From: Effusibacillus consociatus
Lineage (GTDB): Bacteria > Bacillota > Bacilli > Tumebacillales > Effusibacillaceae
Direction: 5' to 3'
Assembly: GCF_042652925.1 (NCBI RefSeq)
Contig: NZ_JBHSHC010000006.1
Coordinates: 1-64,000 of the forward strand
DNA length: 64,000 nt
Shown piece after piece: positions 6,373 to 15,594 of the stretch; position 1 is the first letter of the stretch; every line of letters begins with the position of its first letter. The notes beneath the pieces were generated by a model, which did no database searches, was not told the DNA's origin, and was given only the letters and a program-made list of their open reading frames with translations. The position numbers were made by a program, and so were the translations under genes.

Positions 6373-7830
6373 TTACCTGCCAGCCCTAAGGACTCTAATT
6401 ATTTTTATTACTCTTCTAATGATTTCCTGATGATCATTCTTTGCATCCCCAATGAATTCAAAATCTGGTTTAAGTGCCGGGAAATCAAAATAGTATTTAT
6501 TGAAATCTGCGATTACTTCTTCCCATAATGCCTTGGATACATAACCTGTAGCACCTATAGGTATAACCTTAACCCCTTTTGAAACAGCAATATCGAATTC
6601 TTTTCTTACACCATCTGCATCTACTACTTGACCATTGTCATCTTTATTCCCAAATAAAAACACAGCACAGCCTACATCCGAGATTAAATCTCTCCTATAT
6701 TTGTCCCATAAATCCTTCAAGTCCATTCCGTTTGTTGCAAACTGGGGGAACGGCCTTAAAATTAAATAATCACTGATTTTTCGTTTGTTTGTGGAGTAAA
6801 CAAAATCTAATGATCCGTTAATAACAGCACTTCCAACTCCTAAACCAAATCCAGATGCTATTTTGAAATCAGCTTTCACTATCTCATGACTCAGTTGATG
6901 AATAAACATCTGTGCAACTTTCTCATCACTATCGAACTGGGCGTACTCTGCTGCACTCCCAGATATAAGTATGTTTGATCTAATGTAACGTTGGTAAATG
7001 GTATCTAAAATTTCGGTAATATCTTCATATTCATCGACTAACACTGGCTTGATGTGATACCTTTCTAAATCTGCACACTTTAGTTCCTGTTTAACTGAAT
7101 TGTACCTGAACATTTCATCGCCTTCTTCTTGGGGAAGATGGCAGTAATCATTGCGACTGACCTTTCTAAAAAAACAGTAGTGGGTTCTTCCGTCTTGGCC
7201 CATTAATACTCGGATGCGACTTAATATATACTCTAAATCAGGGTCTTCAAAGCTATAACCAATGAATAAAAAGGTTTTTGAAATTAAATCACCTTTAAGC
7301 CCCATTGCAAAAAGCTGATTCTTTTCATGAAATGTTTCGTATTCATCTTTTATCAAAACAGTTTCATCGGCCCTTTCAATATCTCCATGCATTTTGTATA
7401 CAATCGCATCTCTTCTGGGCTTTAATAGGGCAAAATCGGTTTGCTTTATTTTAACGTCTGGGTTCTTTCCTGCCTCAGTCAATGACCTTTCAATCAATCT
7501 ATCGTAATTTGTTGTCCAGTAAGTATCTATAGGTAACTTAGCTAGGATTCGGTGGTTCTCATTTATTTGAGCCTGCGCTGAAAAATTATCAATAACCAAC
7601 TGCGATAATCTTTGCCTGCCATTTTTATTATAGAAATACTGTGCTAAAGATATTAAGTCAGTCTCTTTTTCTATATCAAGGTGAAGCTCCTCTGCTACCT
7701 CCTTTAAAAGTCCTTTCCAATTAACATATCCTGAAGCAGCGGATAAACCCGCTCCTGCGAAAATAGCTGCATTTTCTTCATGGAGAGCTTTCAGGAATTC
7801 CCGTATTAGAACTTCTTTATCAGTTGACAT
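6373..7830 (-). CDS. thsA: Thoeris effector ThsA (SIR2-SLOG NAD hydrolase)
   Basis: A 485-residue two-domain protein close to known ThsA proteins in length. The SIR2 domain (about residues 5-275) has the NAD-binding AGAGLS (25-30), Asn108 in WTTNYD and His148 in KMHGD, matching the catalytic Asn and His. The SLOG domain (about 285-485) starts ILISGSA, has SGFGLGVG (326-333), WDKYRRD (375-381) and FGNKDDNG (393-400), where ThsA binds the ThsB-made cyclic ADP-ribose signal. On activation the SIR2 domain depletes NAD and aborts infection. The start is the ATG at 7830 after GGAGGG; the TTG three bases earlier is less likely. It forms a unit with thsB. Confidence 0.93.
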   Translation of the reverse strand: MSTDKEVLIREFLKALHEENAAIFAGAGLSAASGYVNWKGLLKEVAEELHLDIEKETDLISLAQYFYNKNGRQRLSQLVIDNFSAQAQINENHRILAKLPIDTYWTTNYDRLIERSLTEAGKNPDVKIKQTDFALLKPRRDAIVYKMHGDIERADETVLIKDEYETFHEKNQLFAMGLKGDLISKTFLFIGYSFEDPDLEYILSRIRVLMGQDGRTHYCFFRKVSRNDYCHLPQEEGDEMFRYNSVKQELKCADLERYHIKPVLVDEYEDITEILDTIYQRYIRSNILISGSAAEYAQFDSDEKVAQMFIHQLSHEIVKADFKIASGFGLGVGSAVINGSLDFVYSTNKRKISDYLILRPFPQFATNGMDLKDLWDKYRRDLISDVGCAVFLFGNKDDNGQVVDADGVRKEFDIAVSKGVKVIPIGATGYVSKALWEEVIADFNKYYFDFPALKPDFEFIGDAKNDHQEIIRRVIKIIRVLRAGR

Positions 7831-7851
7831 CAATTTCTCCCTCCAAATTAA

Positions 7852-7890
7852 TAGGCATAGCTAAATAACAATTCATGTTAGCTATGCCTA
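7852..7890. terminator. Strong hairpin between hsdR and thsA, possible terminator
   Basis: TAGGCATAGCTAA (7852-7864) and TTAGCTATGCCTA (7878-7890) are a perfect 13-bp inverted repeat in the 66-bp gap between hsdR and thsA. The U-tract is poor (TTAATTT), so it may reduce rather than stop transcription, or act on mRNA stability. Confidence 0.5.
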
Positions 7891-7896
7891 GGTGTA

Positions 7897-10800
7897 TTAA
7901 TATTTAAATTCTCCCGTCTCTATCTGCGCCATCAATTCGGCTTGCTGAAGCACTAAATCAATTGCCATCTTCTCCAGATCCGGCGGGTAACCGTATTTCT
8001 TCAACAGCCGCTTGACCGTAATTCGCATTTGAGCCCGTACATTCTCACGAAGCGTCCAGTCGACTTTGATGTTGCTCTTGATCGCTTGAGTCAGTTCGTG
8101 TGCGATCTGCTTCAACATGAGATCGCCCATCAGTTCCTTGGCCGAATCGTTCGAGGCAAGCGCGTCATAGAAAGCCAGTTCTTCCTTAATCAAACCAAGA
8201 TCTTCACCGCGCTTGACAGCCGCATTCATATCTTTGGCCATCTGGATAAGTTCTTCGATAACTTGTGTCGTTTCGATGGTGCGGTTGTTGTATTTCCGAA
8301 TTGCTTCCTCCAGCATCTCTGAGAATTTCTTCGATTGTACAATACTGGTCCGGGAAACAGCCTTCACTTTACCCTGAAGCAACCTGCGGAGAAGTTCCAC
8401 CGCCAGATTCTTCTGCTTCAACCCGCGCACATGTTCCAGGAACTCATCCGATAGTATCGCTATGTTCGGTTTCTGTAAGCCAACAGCCTCCAGAATATCG
8501 ACAACTTCATCGGATACGACCGATTTCGAGATGAGCTGATTCAACTCGGCGTCGAGTTCTTTCGTCGTTTTCTTCCTGTTCTCGTCAGTTATCAACTTAA
8601 TAATACCTGATTTAACCGCTTTGAAGAAACTGATTTCGACATTGACTTCCTCCGCGGCGGAAGTTGTCGCGCAGAGCGAGAAGGCTCTTGCTAATTCCGT
8701 CGTCCAATTCAGGAAGTTCCGCTTGCTCTCTTCACCCAATCCAAGTACGTAATCGACCGTCTCAACAATTGCCTTCATCCGGTCGGATGCTTTCTCCGAA
8801 GCAAATTTACTGTAGTCATACCCATGGAGCAATTCGCGGATGAGCTGCAGCCTTTCCAGCATAAAATCAACGGCCTGGTCCGTGTCGATGCCGGCAGTTT
8901 TGCGGTCGTTTTCCGTATATTGTTGAAGCGCCGATTTCAGTAAATCCGCTATTCCGATATAGTCGACGATCAAACCGCCTGGTTTGTCGCGGAATACCCG
9001 ATTCACGCGAGCGATCGCCTGCATCAGGTTATGGCCTTTCATCGGTTTGTCGATGTACATGGTATTCATGCTCGGCACGTCAAAACCGGTCAGCCACATG
9101 TCACGGACAATGACGATCTGAAGCGGATCGTTCACATTCTTCATCCGTTTCGCTAAATGTTCGCGGCGCCGCTTGTTGCCGATAAACGGTTGCCACTCCT
9201 CCGGATCGCTGGAACTTCCGGTCATGACGATCTTGATCTTGCCTTCATTGTCGTCGTCGCTATGCCAATCCGGCCGAAGCGCCACAATCGCTTTGTACAT
9301 ATCGATGGCAATCCGCCGCGACATCACAACAATCATCGCTTTGCCGAAACCGGCTTTCTGCCGCTGCTCGAAATGTTCGACGACATCCTGCGCGACTTTC
9401 TTGACTCGTTTCTCTGCACCTGCCAATGCTTCAAGCCTGGCCCAACGCGACTTCAGACGCTCCCGCTGCGAATACTCCTGATACTCCGTAATATCCTCAT
9501 ACTCGCTGTCGATGACCGGACGTTCCGACTCCGACAGCTCCAGGCGGGCAATACGGCTTTCGTAATAAATTCTGACCGTTGTCCCGTCTTCTACGGCTCG
9601 GGTCATATCGTAAATATCGATGTAATCGCCGAAAACGGCAGGCGTATTTTTGTCTGTCAGTTCGACCGGCGTTCCGGTAAAGCCAATATAAGAAGCGTTC
9701 GGCAACGCATCGCGCATATACTTGGCATAGCCATACTTAATTGCCGCTTCGTCGTCCCCGGCGACCATTTCCGCCTGAAAGCCGTACTGGCTGCGGTGCG
9801 CTTCGTCCGCGATCACAATCACATTGCGGCGTTCCGTAAGAACAGGGTACTTGTCTTCATTTTCATCCGGGGTGAACTTGTGTACGGTTGTGAAAATGAT
9901 CCCGCCCGACTCCACCGACAGAAGCTGGCGCAGATGAGCCCGATTCTCCGCTTGCTGAGGCGTCTGCCTGAGCAAGTCCTTTGATTTACTGAACGTGCTG
10001 AACAACTGATCATCCAGATCGTTCCTGTCCGTCACCACGACGATCGTCGGGTTGTTTAACGTCAGCACGAGTTTGCCCGCGTAAAATACCATGGACAAGC
10101 TTTTTCCGGAGCCTTGCGTATGCCAGATGACGCCGATTTTGCGGTCCCCTTCGTCCATCGTTGCACGTTCCGTACTCGCAATCGCTTTGTTGGTCGCGTG
10201 GTACTGGTGGTAACCGGCCAATATTTTGAATAGTTGCTCCCCATCGGTCTGAAACAGCACGAAATGCTTGATGATGTCGAGCAGCCGGCTTTTTTCAAAC
10301 ATCCCTTTAATCAGCACTTCGAGCTGGGGCAGGGAAGAAGGAGCCACATCTTCGCCTTCAATCGTACGCCACATCATAAAGCGGTCTTCATTCGCTGTCA
10401 GCGTACCGACGCGGGCATTCACGCCGTCACTGACGACCAGGAACGAGTTATAGGTAAACAGGGACGGTATCGCGCTTTTGTACGTCTGCACCTGATTGTA
10501 GGCGTCGCTGATCCCGACTTCTTCGTTGGAGGCGCTTTTCAATTCGAACACAGCGATCGGCAAGCCGTTCACGAACACGACGATATCCGGGCGCTTCTCT
10601 CCCTGATTCTCGACGACGGTAAACTGGTTGACGACCAGAAAATCGTTGTTGCCGATCCGATCCGGATCAGTGTCGAGCAACCATACTTTTTCCGTCGGAT
10701 ATTCGCCGTTAGCCGCCCGATACTGAATGTCGATCCCGTCGGTGATCATCTTCTGGAACGCCTTGTTGTTGATCAGAAGGCTCGGACTGCGCGACACTTC

Positions 10801-11034
10801 AATGACCCGGATCGCTTCCTCAATCGCTTCCCGCGGCACATGTTTGTTGATGCGAATAAGCGCCTCGCGCAGCCTGTCTTTCAGGATGACGTCATGGTAA
10901 AATTGCCGTTCGGGATACTCCCCTTCGGGAGAAATATCCGGGCCGTAAGCTTTTTCGTAGTTCAGTTCTTCGAACCATTCCAGCGCTGCCTGCTCCAGGT
11001 CGCTTTCGGTATAGGATGTGGTATAATTGGCCAT
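7897..11034 (-). CDS. hsdR: Type I restriction enzyme, endonuclease/translocase subunit HsdR
   Basis: About 1045 residues, normal for HsdR. The N-terminal nuclease domain has the PD-(D/E)XK pattern with RPDIVVFVNG and FELKSA (near residues 150-170). The motor follows with Walker A (HTQGSGKS), DEAH box (IADEAHRSQYG) and FTGTPVE, then a helicase C-terminal domain (DMWLTGFDVPSMNTMYIDKP) and a helical tail that binds HsdM. With HsdM and HsdS it translocates DNA from unmodified sites and cleaves it. Two adjacent ATGs follow GGAGG; the second (11034) has the better spacing. It is the third gene of the operon, 15 bp after hsdS. Confidence 0.95.
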   Translation of the reverse strand: MANYTTSYTESDLEQAALEWFEELNYEKAYGPDISPEGEYPERQFYHDVILKDRLREALIRINKHVPREAIEEAIRVIEVSRSPSLLINNKAFQKMITDGIDIQYRAANGEYPTEKVWLLDTDPDRIGNNDFLVVNQFTVVENQGEKRPDIVVFVNGLPIAVFELKSASNEEVGISDAYNQVQTYKSAIPSLFTYNSFLVVSDGVNARVGTLTANEDRFMMWRTIEGEDVAPSSLPQLEVLIKGMFEKSRLLDIIKHFVLFQTDGEQLFKILAGYHQYHATNKAIASTERATMDEGDRKIGVIWHTQGSGKSLSMVFYAGKLVLTLNNPTIVVVTDRNDLDDQLFSTFSKSKDLLRQTPQQAENRAHLRQLLSVESGGIIFTTVHKFTPDENEDKYPVLTERRNVIVIADEAHRSQYGFQAEMVAGDDEAAIKYGYAKYMRDALPNASYIGFTGTPVELTDKNTPAVFGDYIDIYDMTRAVEDGTTVRIYYESRIARLELSESERPVIDSEYEDITEYQEYSQRERLKSRWARLEALAGAEKRVKKVAQDVVEHFEQRQKAGFGKAMIVVMSRRIAIDMYKAIVALRPDWHSDDDNEGKIKIVMTGSSSDPEEWQPFIGNKRRREHLAKRMKNVNDPLQIVIVRDMWLTGFDVPSMNTMYIDKPMKGHNLMQAIARVNRVFRDKPGGLIVDYIGIADLLKSALQQYTENDRKTAGIDTDQAVDFMLERLQLIRELLHGYDYSKFASEKASDRMKAIVETVDYVLGLGEESKRNFLNWTTELARAFSLCATTSAAEEVNVEISFFKAVKSGIIKLITDENRKKTTKELDAELNQLISKSVVSDEVVDILEAVGLQKPNIAILSDEFLEHVRGLKQKNLAVELLRRLLQGKVKAVSRTSIVQSKKFSEMLEEAIRKYNNRTIETTQVIEELIQMAKDMNAAVKRGEDLGLIKEELAFYDALASNDSAKELMGDLMLKQIAHELTQAIKSNIKVDWTLRENVRAQMRITVKRLLKKYGYPPDLEKMAIDLVLQQAELMAQIETGEFKY

Positions 11035-11052
11035 CATTGCACCTCCTTTGAG

Positions 11053-12384
11053 TTAGGTTTGATATATTGCTTTGCTCTCGGCAACCATTGGCAGATTGGG
11101 AGCGCTGTGATCCTGCTCGACAGGGACACGGATCTCACCAGACATCAGTTTAGGGAGAAGAGTGTCGCGAATGGAAGCAAGATATTTATTTTCTAATGTG
11201 TTTTCATTAATTTTTTTATAAATGCCTGAAACTAAGTCGTTAAATATGTACGCTGTATCTGACCCTCCATAAGCTAATTTATAATGCAATGTCCCTTTTG
11301 GGTTCACCCGTTGGCGACTATTCGTGGAACCCGTTGTGTTTCCAACCAAATATTGATGGAAGCCTTCAGAATTTAAAATCGAAAAGCAATATGCACGAAG
11401 CTTACTATTTACAGGGATATAATTCACAAATTCAGTTGAGCAGATTGCATAATCGGTTAAACAATATGGACTCCAAATTCTTTTCGTTTCCGGATTTAGT
11501 TTAGAAACAAGAATTGAATTTTTACTTACTTTGTATTTATTGCTTTTTATTTCGCAACCGAATTCAAATACTGGTAACTTCCCGCTGTCAAACGCAGGAA
11601 GACTGTAATGTTCAAAAATGATATCAGGCTGTGTTGCCGGATTTATGGAGATTGTACTTATTTCACAAAACTCCCCCAATGTGCAGACCTTCCACCCCTT
11701 CGGAATCAAACCCAATTCGCTTTCCTCAAACTCGCCGCCGCTGGACTTATACGGTTCGCCGTTATCATCTGGAAACTCGAAGTCTACAAACCACCGTTTG
11801 AAAAGGGCTTGAGCCATGTCTTCAAGGTTTTTGATGATGGCGTTGTTGAGTTCGATTTTTTTGTCTATTGATGCTAGCATTTCTCCGATCTCACGTTGTT
11901 CATTGTCGGAAGGCAAATAGACCATGGTGTATTCTATGATATCAGGATTAAAAGCCGGGTATGCGGATGTCTGCCCTTCGGCGATCTGAGTCAAATATCT
12001 TGTATAAGAGTCCGAGGTCAAATAATAGTACAGAAAATCCGGATGAACCTTTTTAGGTGATATTACTGCAAACCCTGTCGATGCGATCATATTTGGTTCT
12101 GCCTTACGAATCATGGTATAGTGCTTCAAATTCGGACGAACTGTGGAAATCAAAATATCGTTATCCTGCACAATCCGGCGAGCGCGACTGGGAGCGTCGT
12201 TCAGATTGAATTTCTGTAGTTGATCTATATTACGATGGTTGACTGCCGCAATATCAATATACTGGATTGTATCAATACAATCGCTTTTCTTGATCGCCCT
12301 TTCATTCACAACTGCAATATCTTTCACCAATTTTGCCTTCCATTCATTAGGAGGCGTCATCCCGTTAAATGGCTCAAAACTCAA
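11053..12384 (-). CDS. hsdS: Type I restriction-modification specificity subunit HsdS
   Basis: A two-TRD specificity subunit of about 443 residues. The first target-recognition domain begins at NEWKAKLVKDIAVV and ends in the conserved helix NLEDMAQALFKRWFVDFEFP. The second begins ELGLIPKGWKVCTLGEF and ends with SIRDTLLPKLMSGEIRVP, the usual C-terminal helix. The central and terminal helices form the coiled coil that sets spacer length. The protein determines the recognition sequence of both HsdM and HsdR complexes. The start is uncertain: TTG at 12384 has a purine-rich GGGGGG 6 nt upstream and overlaps hsdM by a few bases; ATG at 12417 or 12360 are alternatives with poor ribosome-binding sites. 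Confidence 0.93.
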   Translation of the reverse strand: MSFEPFNGMTPPNEWKAKLVKDIAVVNERAIKKSDCIDTIQYIDIAAVNHRNIDQLQKFNLNDAPSRARRIVQDNDILISTVRPNLKHYTMIRKAEPNMIASTGFAVISPKKVHPDFLYYYLTSDSYTRYLTQIAEGQTSAYPAFNPDIIEYTMVYLPSDNEQREIGEMLASIDKKIELNNAIIKNLEDMAQALFKRWFVDFEFPDDNGEPYKSSGGEFEESELGLIPKGWKVCTLGEFCEISTISINPATQPDIIFEHYSLPAFDSGKLPVFEFGCEIKSNKYKVSKNSILVSKLNPETKRIWSPYCLTDYAICSTEFVNYIPVNSKLRAYCFSILNSEGFHQYLVGNTTGSTNSRQRVNPKGTLHYKLAYGGSDTAYIFNDLVSGIYKKINENTLENKYLASIRDTLLPKLMSGEIRVPVEQDHSAPNLPMVAESKAIYQT

Positions 12385-13897
12385 ACCCAATCCCCCCAAG
12401 CCGCTTGCGAATTTCATCCTCTAGTTGCCGGGACTTGGCGAACTGCTCCGCCAGCTCCGATGTCAACCGCGCCATTTTATCCTCGAACGGTTCGCTGTCT
12501 TCTTCCACATCTTCAATCCCGACATAACGCCCCGGCGTCAAAATATACTCGTGCTCTTGAACCTCAACAAGCCTCGCCGCTTTGCAGAAGCCCTTCACAT
12601 CCTCATAGATTCCGGCTTCCGGCTGTCCGCGCCAGGCATGATAAGTATCGGCGATCTTCCGGATATCGTCCGTGCTCAACTCGCGATGTGTGCGATCCAC
12701 CATATGTCCCATTTTGCGTGCATCGATAAACAGGATTTCACCGCGGCGGTCTCGAAGTCCCTTCGGCGCTTTATTCTTGGCAATGAACCAGAGACAAACC
12801 GGGATTTGCGTCGAGTAGAACAACTGCCCCGGCAAGGTGACGATGCAATCGACCAGGTCTGCATTAACCAGCTTGCTGCGAATCTCAAACTCCGCCGTCG
12901 TACTCGTCGACATGGAACCGTTCGCCAGTACGAAGCCGGCCACACCGCTGGGCGCAAGCTTGTTCACGATATGCTGAATCCAGGCGTAATTGGCGTTTCC
13001 AGCTGGAGGCACCCCATACGTCCAGCGTGCGTCTTCCGTCAGCCGTTCGCCGCCCCAATCGCTGATATTGAACGGCGGATTCGCCAGGATGTAGTCGGCC
13101 TTCAGATTTTTATGTAAATCATTGTGGAACGTATCCGCGTGATGCTCGCCAAGATTGCCGTCGATGCCGCGAATGGCGAGGTTCATCTTGCACAACTTCC
13201 ACGTTGTCGGGTTCGATTCTTGCCCGTACACCGCAATATCGCCAATGCGCCCCTGATGTTCCTCTACAAACTTCTCGCTCTGAACGAACATGCCACCGGA
13301 ACCGCAGCAGGGGTCGTATACGCGGCCCTTAAACGGCTGAATCATCTCGACGAGCAAGCGAACAACGCTGTTCGGGGTATAGAATTCGCCGCCGTTCTTG
13401 CCTTCAGCGCTGGCGAATTTGCTCAGGAAGTACTCGTATACTCGCCCCAGAACGTCTTTCGAACGGCTCTCTTCATCCCCAACCTTGAACGAAAACAAGT
13501 CGATGACTTCACCGAGACGGGTTTTATCGAGCGCTGGTCTGGCGTAATCTTTCGGCAGCACGCCTTTCAGCGACGGGTTTTCCTTCTCGATGGCGATCAT
13601 GGCGTTGTCGATAATTTGACCAATTTCCGGCTTCTTCGCATTATCCTTGATATGGCTCCAGCGCGCTTCCTTCGGCACCCAGAAAATATTTGCCGCCACG
13701 TATTCGTCCCGGTCTTCCGGATCGGCGTACGGTTCATTTTTAAGCGCTTCGTACTTCTCTTCAAACGCATCAGACACATATTTCAGAAATAGCAGGCCGA
13801 GCGCTACATGCTTATACTCCGCCGCATCCATACTGCCGCGCAGCTTATCGGCCATGCTCCATAATTTTTCTTCGAATCCAATGTTCGCTGTTGCCAT
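12374..13897 (-). CDS. hsdM: Type I restriction-modification methyltransferase subunit HsdM
   Basis: A 507-residue N6-adenine methyltransferase. The N-terminal HsdM_N helical domain (about residues 8-145) is followed by the catalytic domain with SAM-binding motif I (VYDPCCGSGGMF) and motif IV (ILANPPFN), both intact. It methylates the HsdS-defined site and is part of the restriction complex. The ATG at 13897 follows GGAGG at 11 nt; a TTG at 13903 with 5-nt spacing is possible. The stop overlaps or nearly touches hsdS, showing translational coupling. It comes after an unusual methyltransferase-TRD fusion gene, 16 bp upstream. Confidence 0.95.
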   Translation of the reverse strand: MATANIGFEEKLWSMADKLRGSMDAAEYKHVALGLLFLKYVSDAFEEKYEALKNEPYADPEDRDEYVAANIFWVPKEARWSHIKDNAKKPEIGQIIDNAMIAIEKENPSLKGVLPKDYARPALDKTRLGEVIDLFSFKVGDEESRSKDVLGRVYEYFLSKFASAEGKNGGEFYTPNSVVRLLVEMIQPFKGRVYDPCCGSGGMFVQSEKFVEEHQGRIGDIAVYGQESNPTTWKLCKMNLAIRGIDGNLGEHHADTFHNDLHKNLKADYILANPPFNISDWGGERLTEDARWTYGVPPAGNANYAWIQHIVNKLAPSGVAGFVLANGSMSTSTTAEFEIRSKLVNADLVDCIVTLPGQLFYSTQIPVCLWFIAKNKAPKGLRDRRGEILFIDARKMGHMVDRTHRELSTDDIRKIADTYHAWRGQPEAGIYEDVKGFCKAARLVEVQEHEYILTPGRYVGIEDVEEDSEPFEDKMARLTSELAEQFAKSRQLEDEIRKRLGGIGFEF

Positions 13898-13913
13898 TGT
13901 CAAATATTCCTCC

Positions 13914-15500
13914 TCAGTAGAGTTGCTCGTATAACTGGCTCTTCACTTGTTCCCAGCGGTTCGCCGCTTCGCGAACGACTTCTTTATATCGTTCCTTCTC
14001 TTGAATATATCGCTGGATTAATTCTTGCTGCGTGTCTTCCGGTACCAGGGGCAATTCCATTTCCGCCACATCCGCCGGATTCAAGTTCATTACGGTTGTT
14101 CCCCGCTGAAAACTTTGAATAAGGGCCGTACCGACAGGGCTTTCCAGAAACATTTTGGCAAAATGGCTCTTGATCGCCGACTTGAATCGGATAACGATCA
14201 TATTCGAGGAAGCGATGACCACCCCTTGAGCCTCCGGAAACACAGCCAGCTTGTTCACGGTGCCGCGGCACGTCATCACCAGATCGCCTGGGAGAATCTC
14301 GTAACGCTTCACTTTCCGCTCTTCTTCGTCTATCGTTTCAAGCTGATCCAACAGCACTTCGCCGTCATCGAGATTGGATATATTCAGCACCTTAATGTTC
14401 CCGGGCTTTAGATCCTGCTTCAGAACCGACTTGCCGCGAAAAATATCCGCCACATCGCGCAACTTCACTTTCGGGGTTGCCGCCTGCTGGAAGGAACGAA
14501 GCGTATCCTGATCTTCATCCAATAGCAGTTCGATTCGCCAATGATCCAGTTGCCGGAACCGGTCGGGATGGATGGAAATCTCCCGTTCCGTCACAAGCTT
14601 TGACTTCTCCACATGAAGCCGCCCGAGGATCACTTCTTCCGCAGGAGCTTTGCCGAAGTCAACCTGATAGGTCTTGATGGAAGTGTAGGGACGAAACAAG
14701 CCGTCCGGAAGCGAATAGATCGTTTGCACCGGCGCCTGTTCATTCATTTGCTTCCGCCAGCTTGCGATCGCGCCGGATTGAAACAGCATCCGTGCAGGAA
14801 AGGTCACGCTCAATCTCCCGCCGTCTTGCAAGAGTGGAAGCAGGTAGCTGGCCGCTGCGCCTTCGGATTCCCGAACCGCGACCTCGTCATCGTTCATTTT
14901 CATACCGAAATTCGGCATCGCCAGGATCGCGTCGAATTGATGTTCCAAAGGCAGCGGCTGATAAATGGACCCTTGAACAATGCGGATATTGGAATAGGGC
15001 TCGAAATACGTCTTGAACAATCTGCCGATGATGTAGTTTTCCGTTAACATAGTGATGGTCCATGGTCGATGGTAACATTTGGTCTCGACGAGTCCTTTGA
15101 TATACTTTTCAGCTTCTGCAAACAGAATGTTCTTGCAACCATGTCGCACACACTGATCGACAAACCGCTCTACGATTCCAGGATGGACGATAATGCTCCC
15201 TGTAATACGATCTTGTTGAATCGTTAGCATGGCGTATTCCAACAAGTCCATATCCTTGCCTGTGTGGTATAATTTATAAAATAAATCCCGATCGCCGGGG
15301 AAATGGCCTAATTCTTTGTCTAAGGCGCGTTCCTTCATCCACTGAAACAGCTTCTCGGGTTCAGTCATTAGCTCCGTTTCTGCCAACGGTTTTTGTTTCA
15401 GAAGTTGTTGCATCCGCTTCACACGAATGGCCTCGCGAAGCAACTGATCACGGGTTGATATATCGTGAAGTAGACAGATATTCCAGAACGATTCAATCAA
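13914..15500 (-). CDS. Methyltransferase-like protein fused to one Type I TRD, degenerate catalytic motif
   Basis: About 528 residues. An N-terminal helical region (1-90) leads into a Rossmann-like segment, where IRIVQGSIYQPLP and FDAILAMPNFG align with the motif III-IV region of HsdM-type N6-adenine methylases. The catalytic NPPF reads MPNF and no motif I (DPxCGSG) is visible, so methyl transfer is unlikely. Residues from about 345 on are an HsdS-type target-recognition domain (KVKLRDVADIFRGKSVL; SSNMIVIRF; GTTVMNLNPADVAEMELPLVP). It is the first gene of the cargo operon, just behind a strong promoter; the TTG at 15500 with AAGGTG upstream fits the transcript start, while the frame is open to 15524. 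It might modulate or diversify the Type I system. Confidence 0.75.
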   Translation of the reverse strand: MIESFWNICLLHDISTRDQLLREAIRVKRMQQLLKQKPLAETELMTEPEKLFQWMKERALDKELGHFPGDRDLFYKLYHTGKDMDLLEYAMLTIQQDRITGSIIVHPGIVERFVDQCVRHGCKNILFAEAEKYIKGLVETKCYHRPWTITMLTENYIIGRLFKTYFEPYSNIRIVQGSIYQPLPLEHQFDAILAMPNFGMKMNDDEVAVRESEGAAASYLLPLLQDGGRLSVTFPARMLFQSGAIASWRKQMNEQAPVQTIYSLPDGLFRPYTSIKTYQVDFGKAPAEEVILGRLHVEKSKLVTEREISIHPDRFRQLDHWRIELLLDEDQDTLRSFQQAATPKVKLRDVADIFRGKSVLKQDLKPGNIKVLNISNLDDGEVLLDQLETIDEEERKVKRYEILPGDLVMTCRGTVNKLAVFPEAQGVVIASSNMIVIRFKSAIKSHFAKMFLESPVGTALIQSFQRGTTVMNLNPADVAEMELPLVPEDTQQELIQRYIQEKERYKEVVREAANRWEQVKSQLYEQLY

Positions 15501-15535
15501 TTCATCACCTTCTTTCACTGCCAAAAGCCAACTAA

Positions 15536-15565
15536 ATTATACCATCCAAGAATTGAGTATTTCAA
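15536..15565 (-). promoter_or_regulatory. Sigma-A promoter of the defence cargo operon
   Basis: On the minus strand TTGAAA (15565-15560), an 18-bp spacer and TATAAT (15541-15536) make a near-consensus promoter. It lies between tnsE and the first cargo gene, so the defence genes need not depend on tns transcription. Confidence 0.8.
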
Positions 15566-15594
15566 TACCAAAAATAAATTCAAAGTTGGACTGT

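Noticed and set aside
9157..9984. Long plus-strand frames opposite hsdR (also 10234-11196)
   Set aside because: Antisense shadows of a well-conserved hsdR; no ribosome-binding sites or family matches.
7897..15500. Restriction cargo considered as BREX or DISARM
   Set aside because: No PglZ, BrxC, BrxL or DrmA/B homologue is present; hsdR, hsdM and hsdS are standard Type I subunits.
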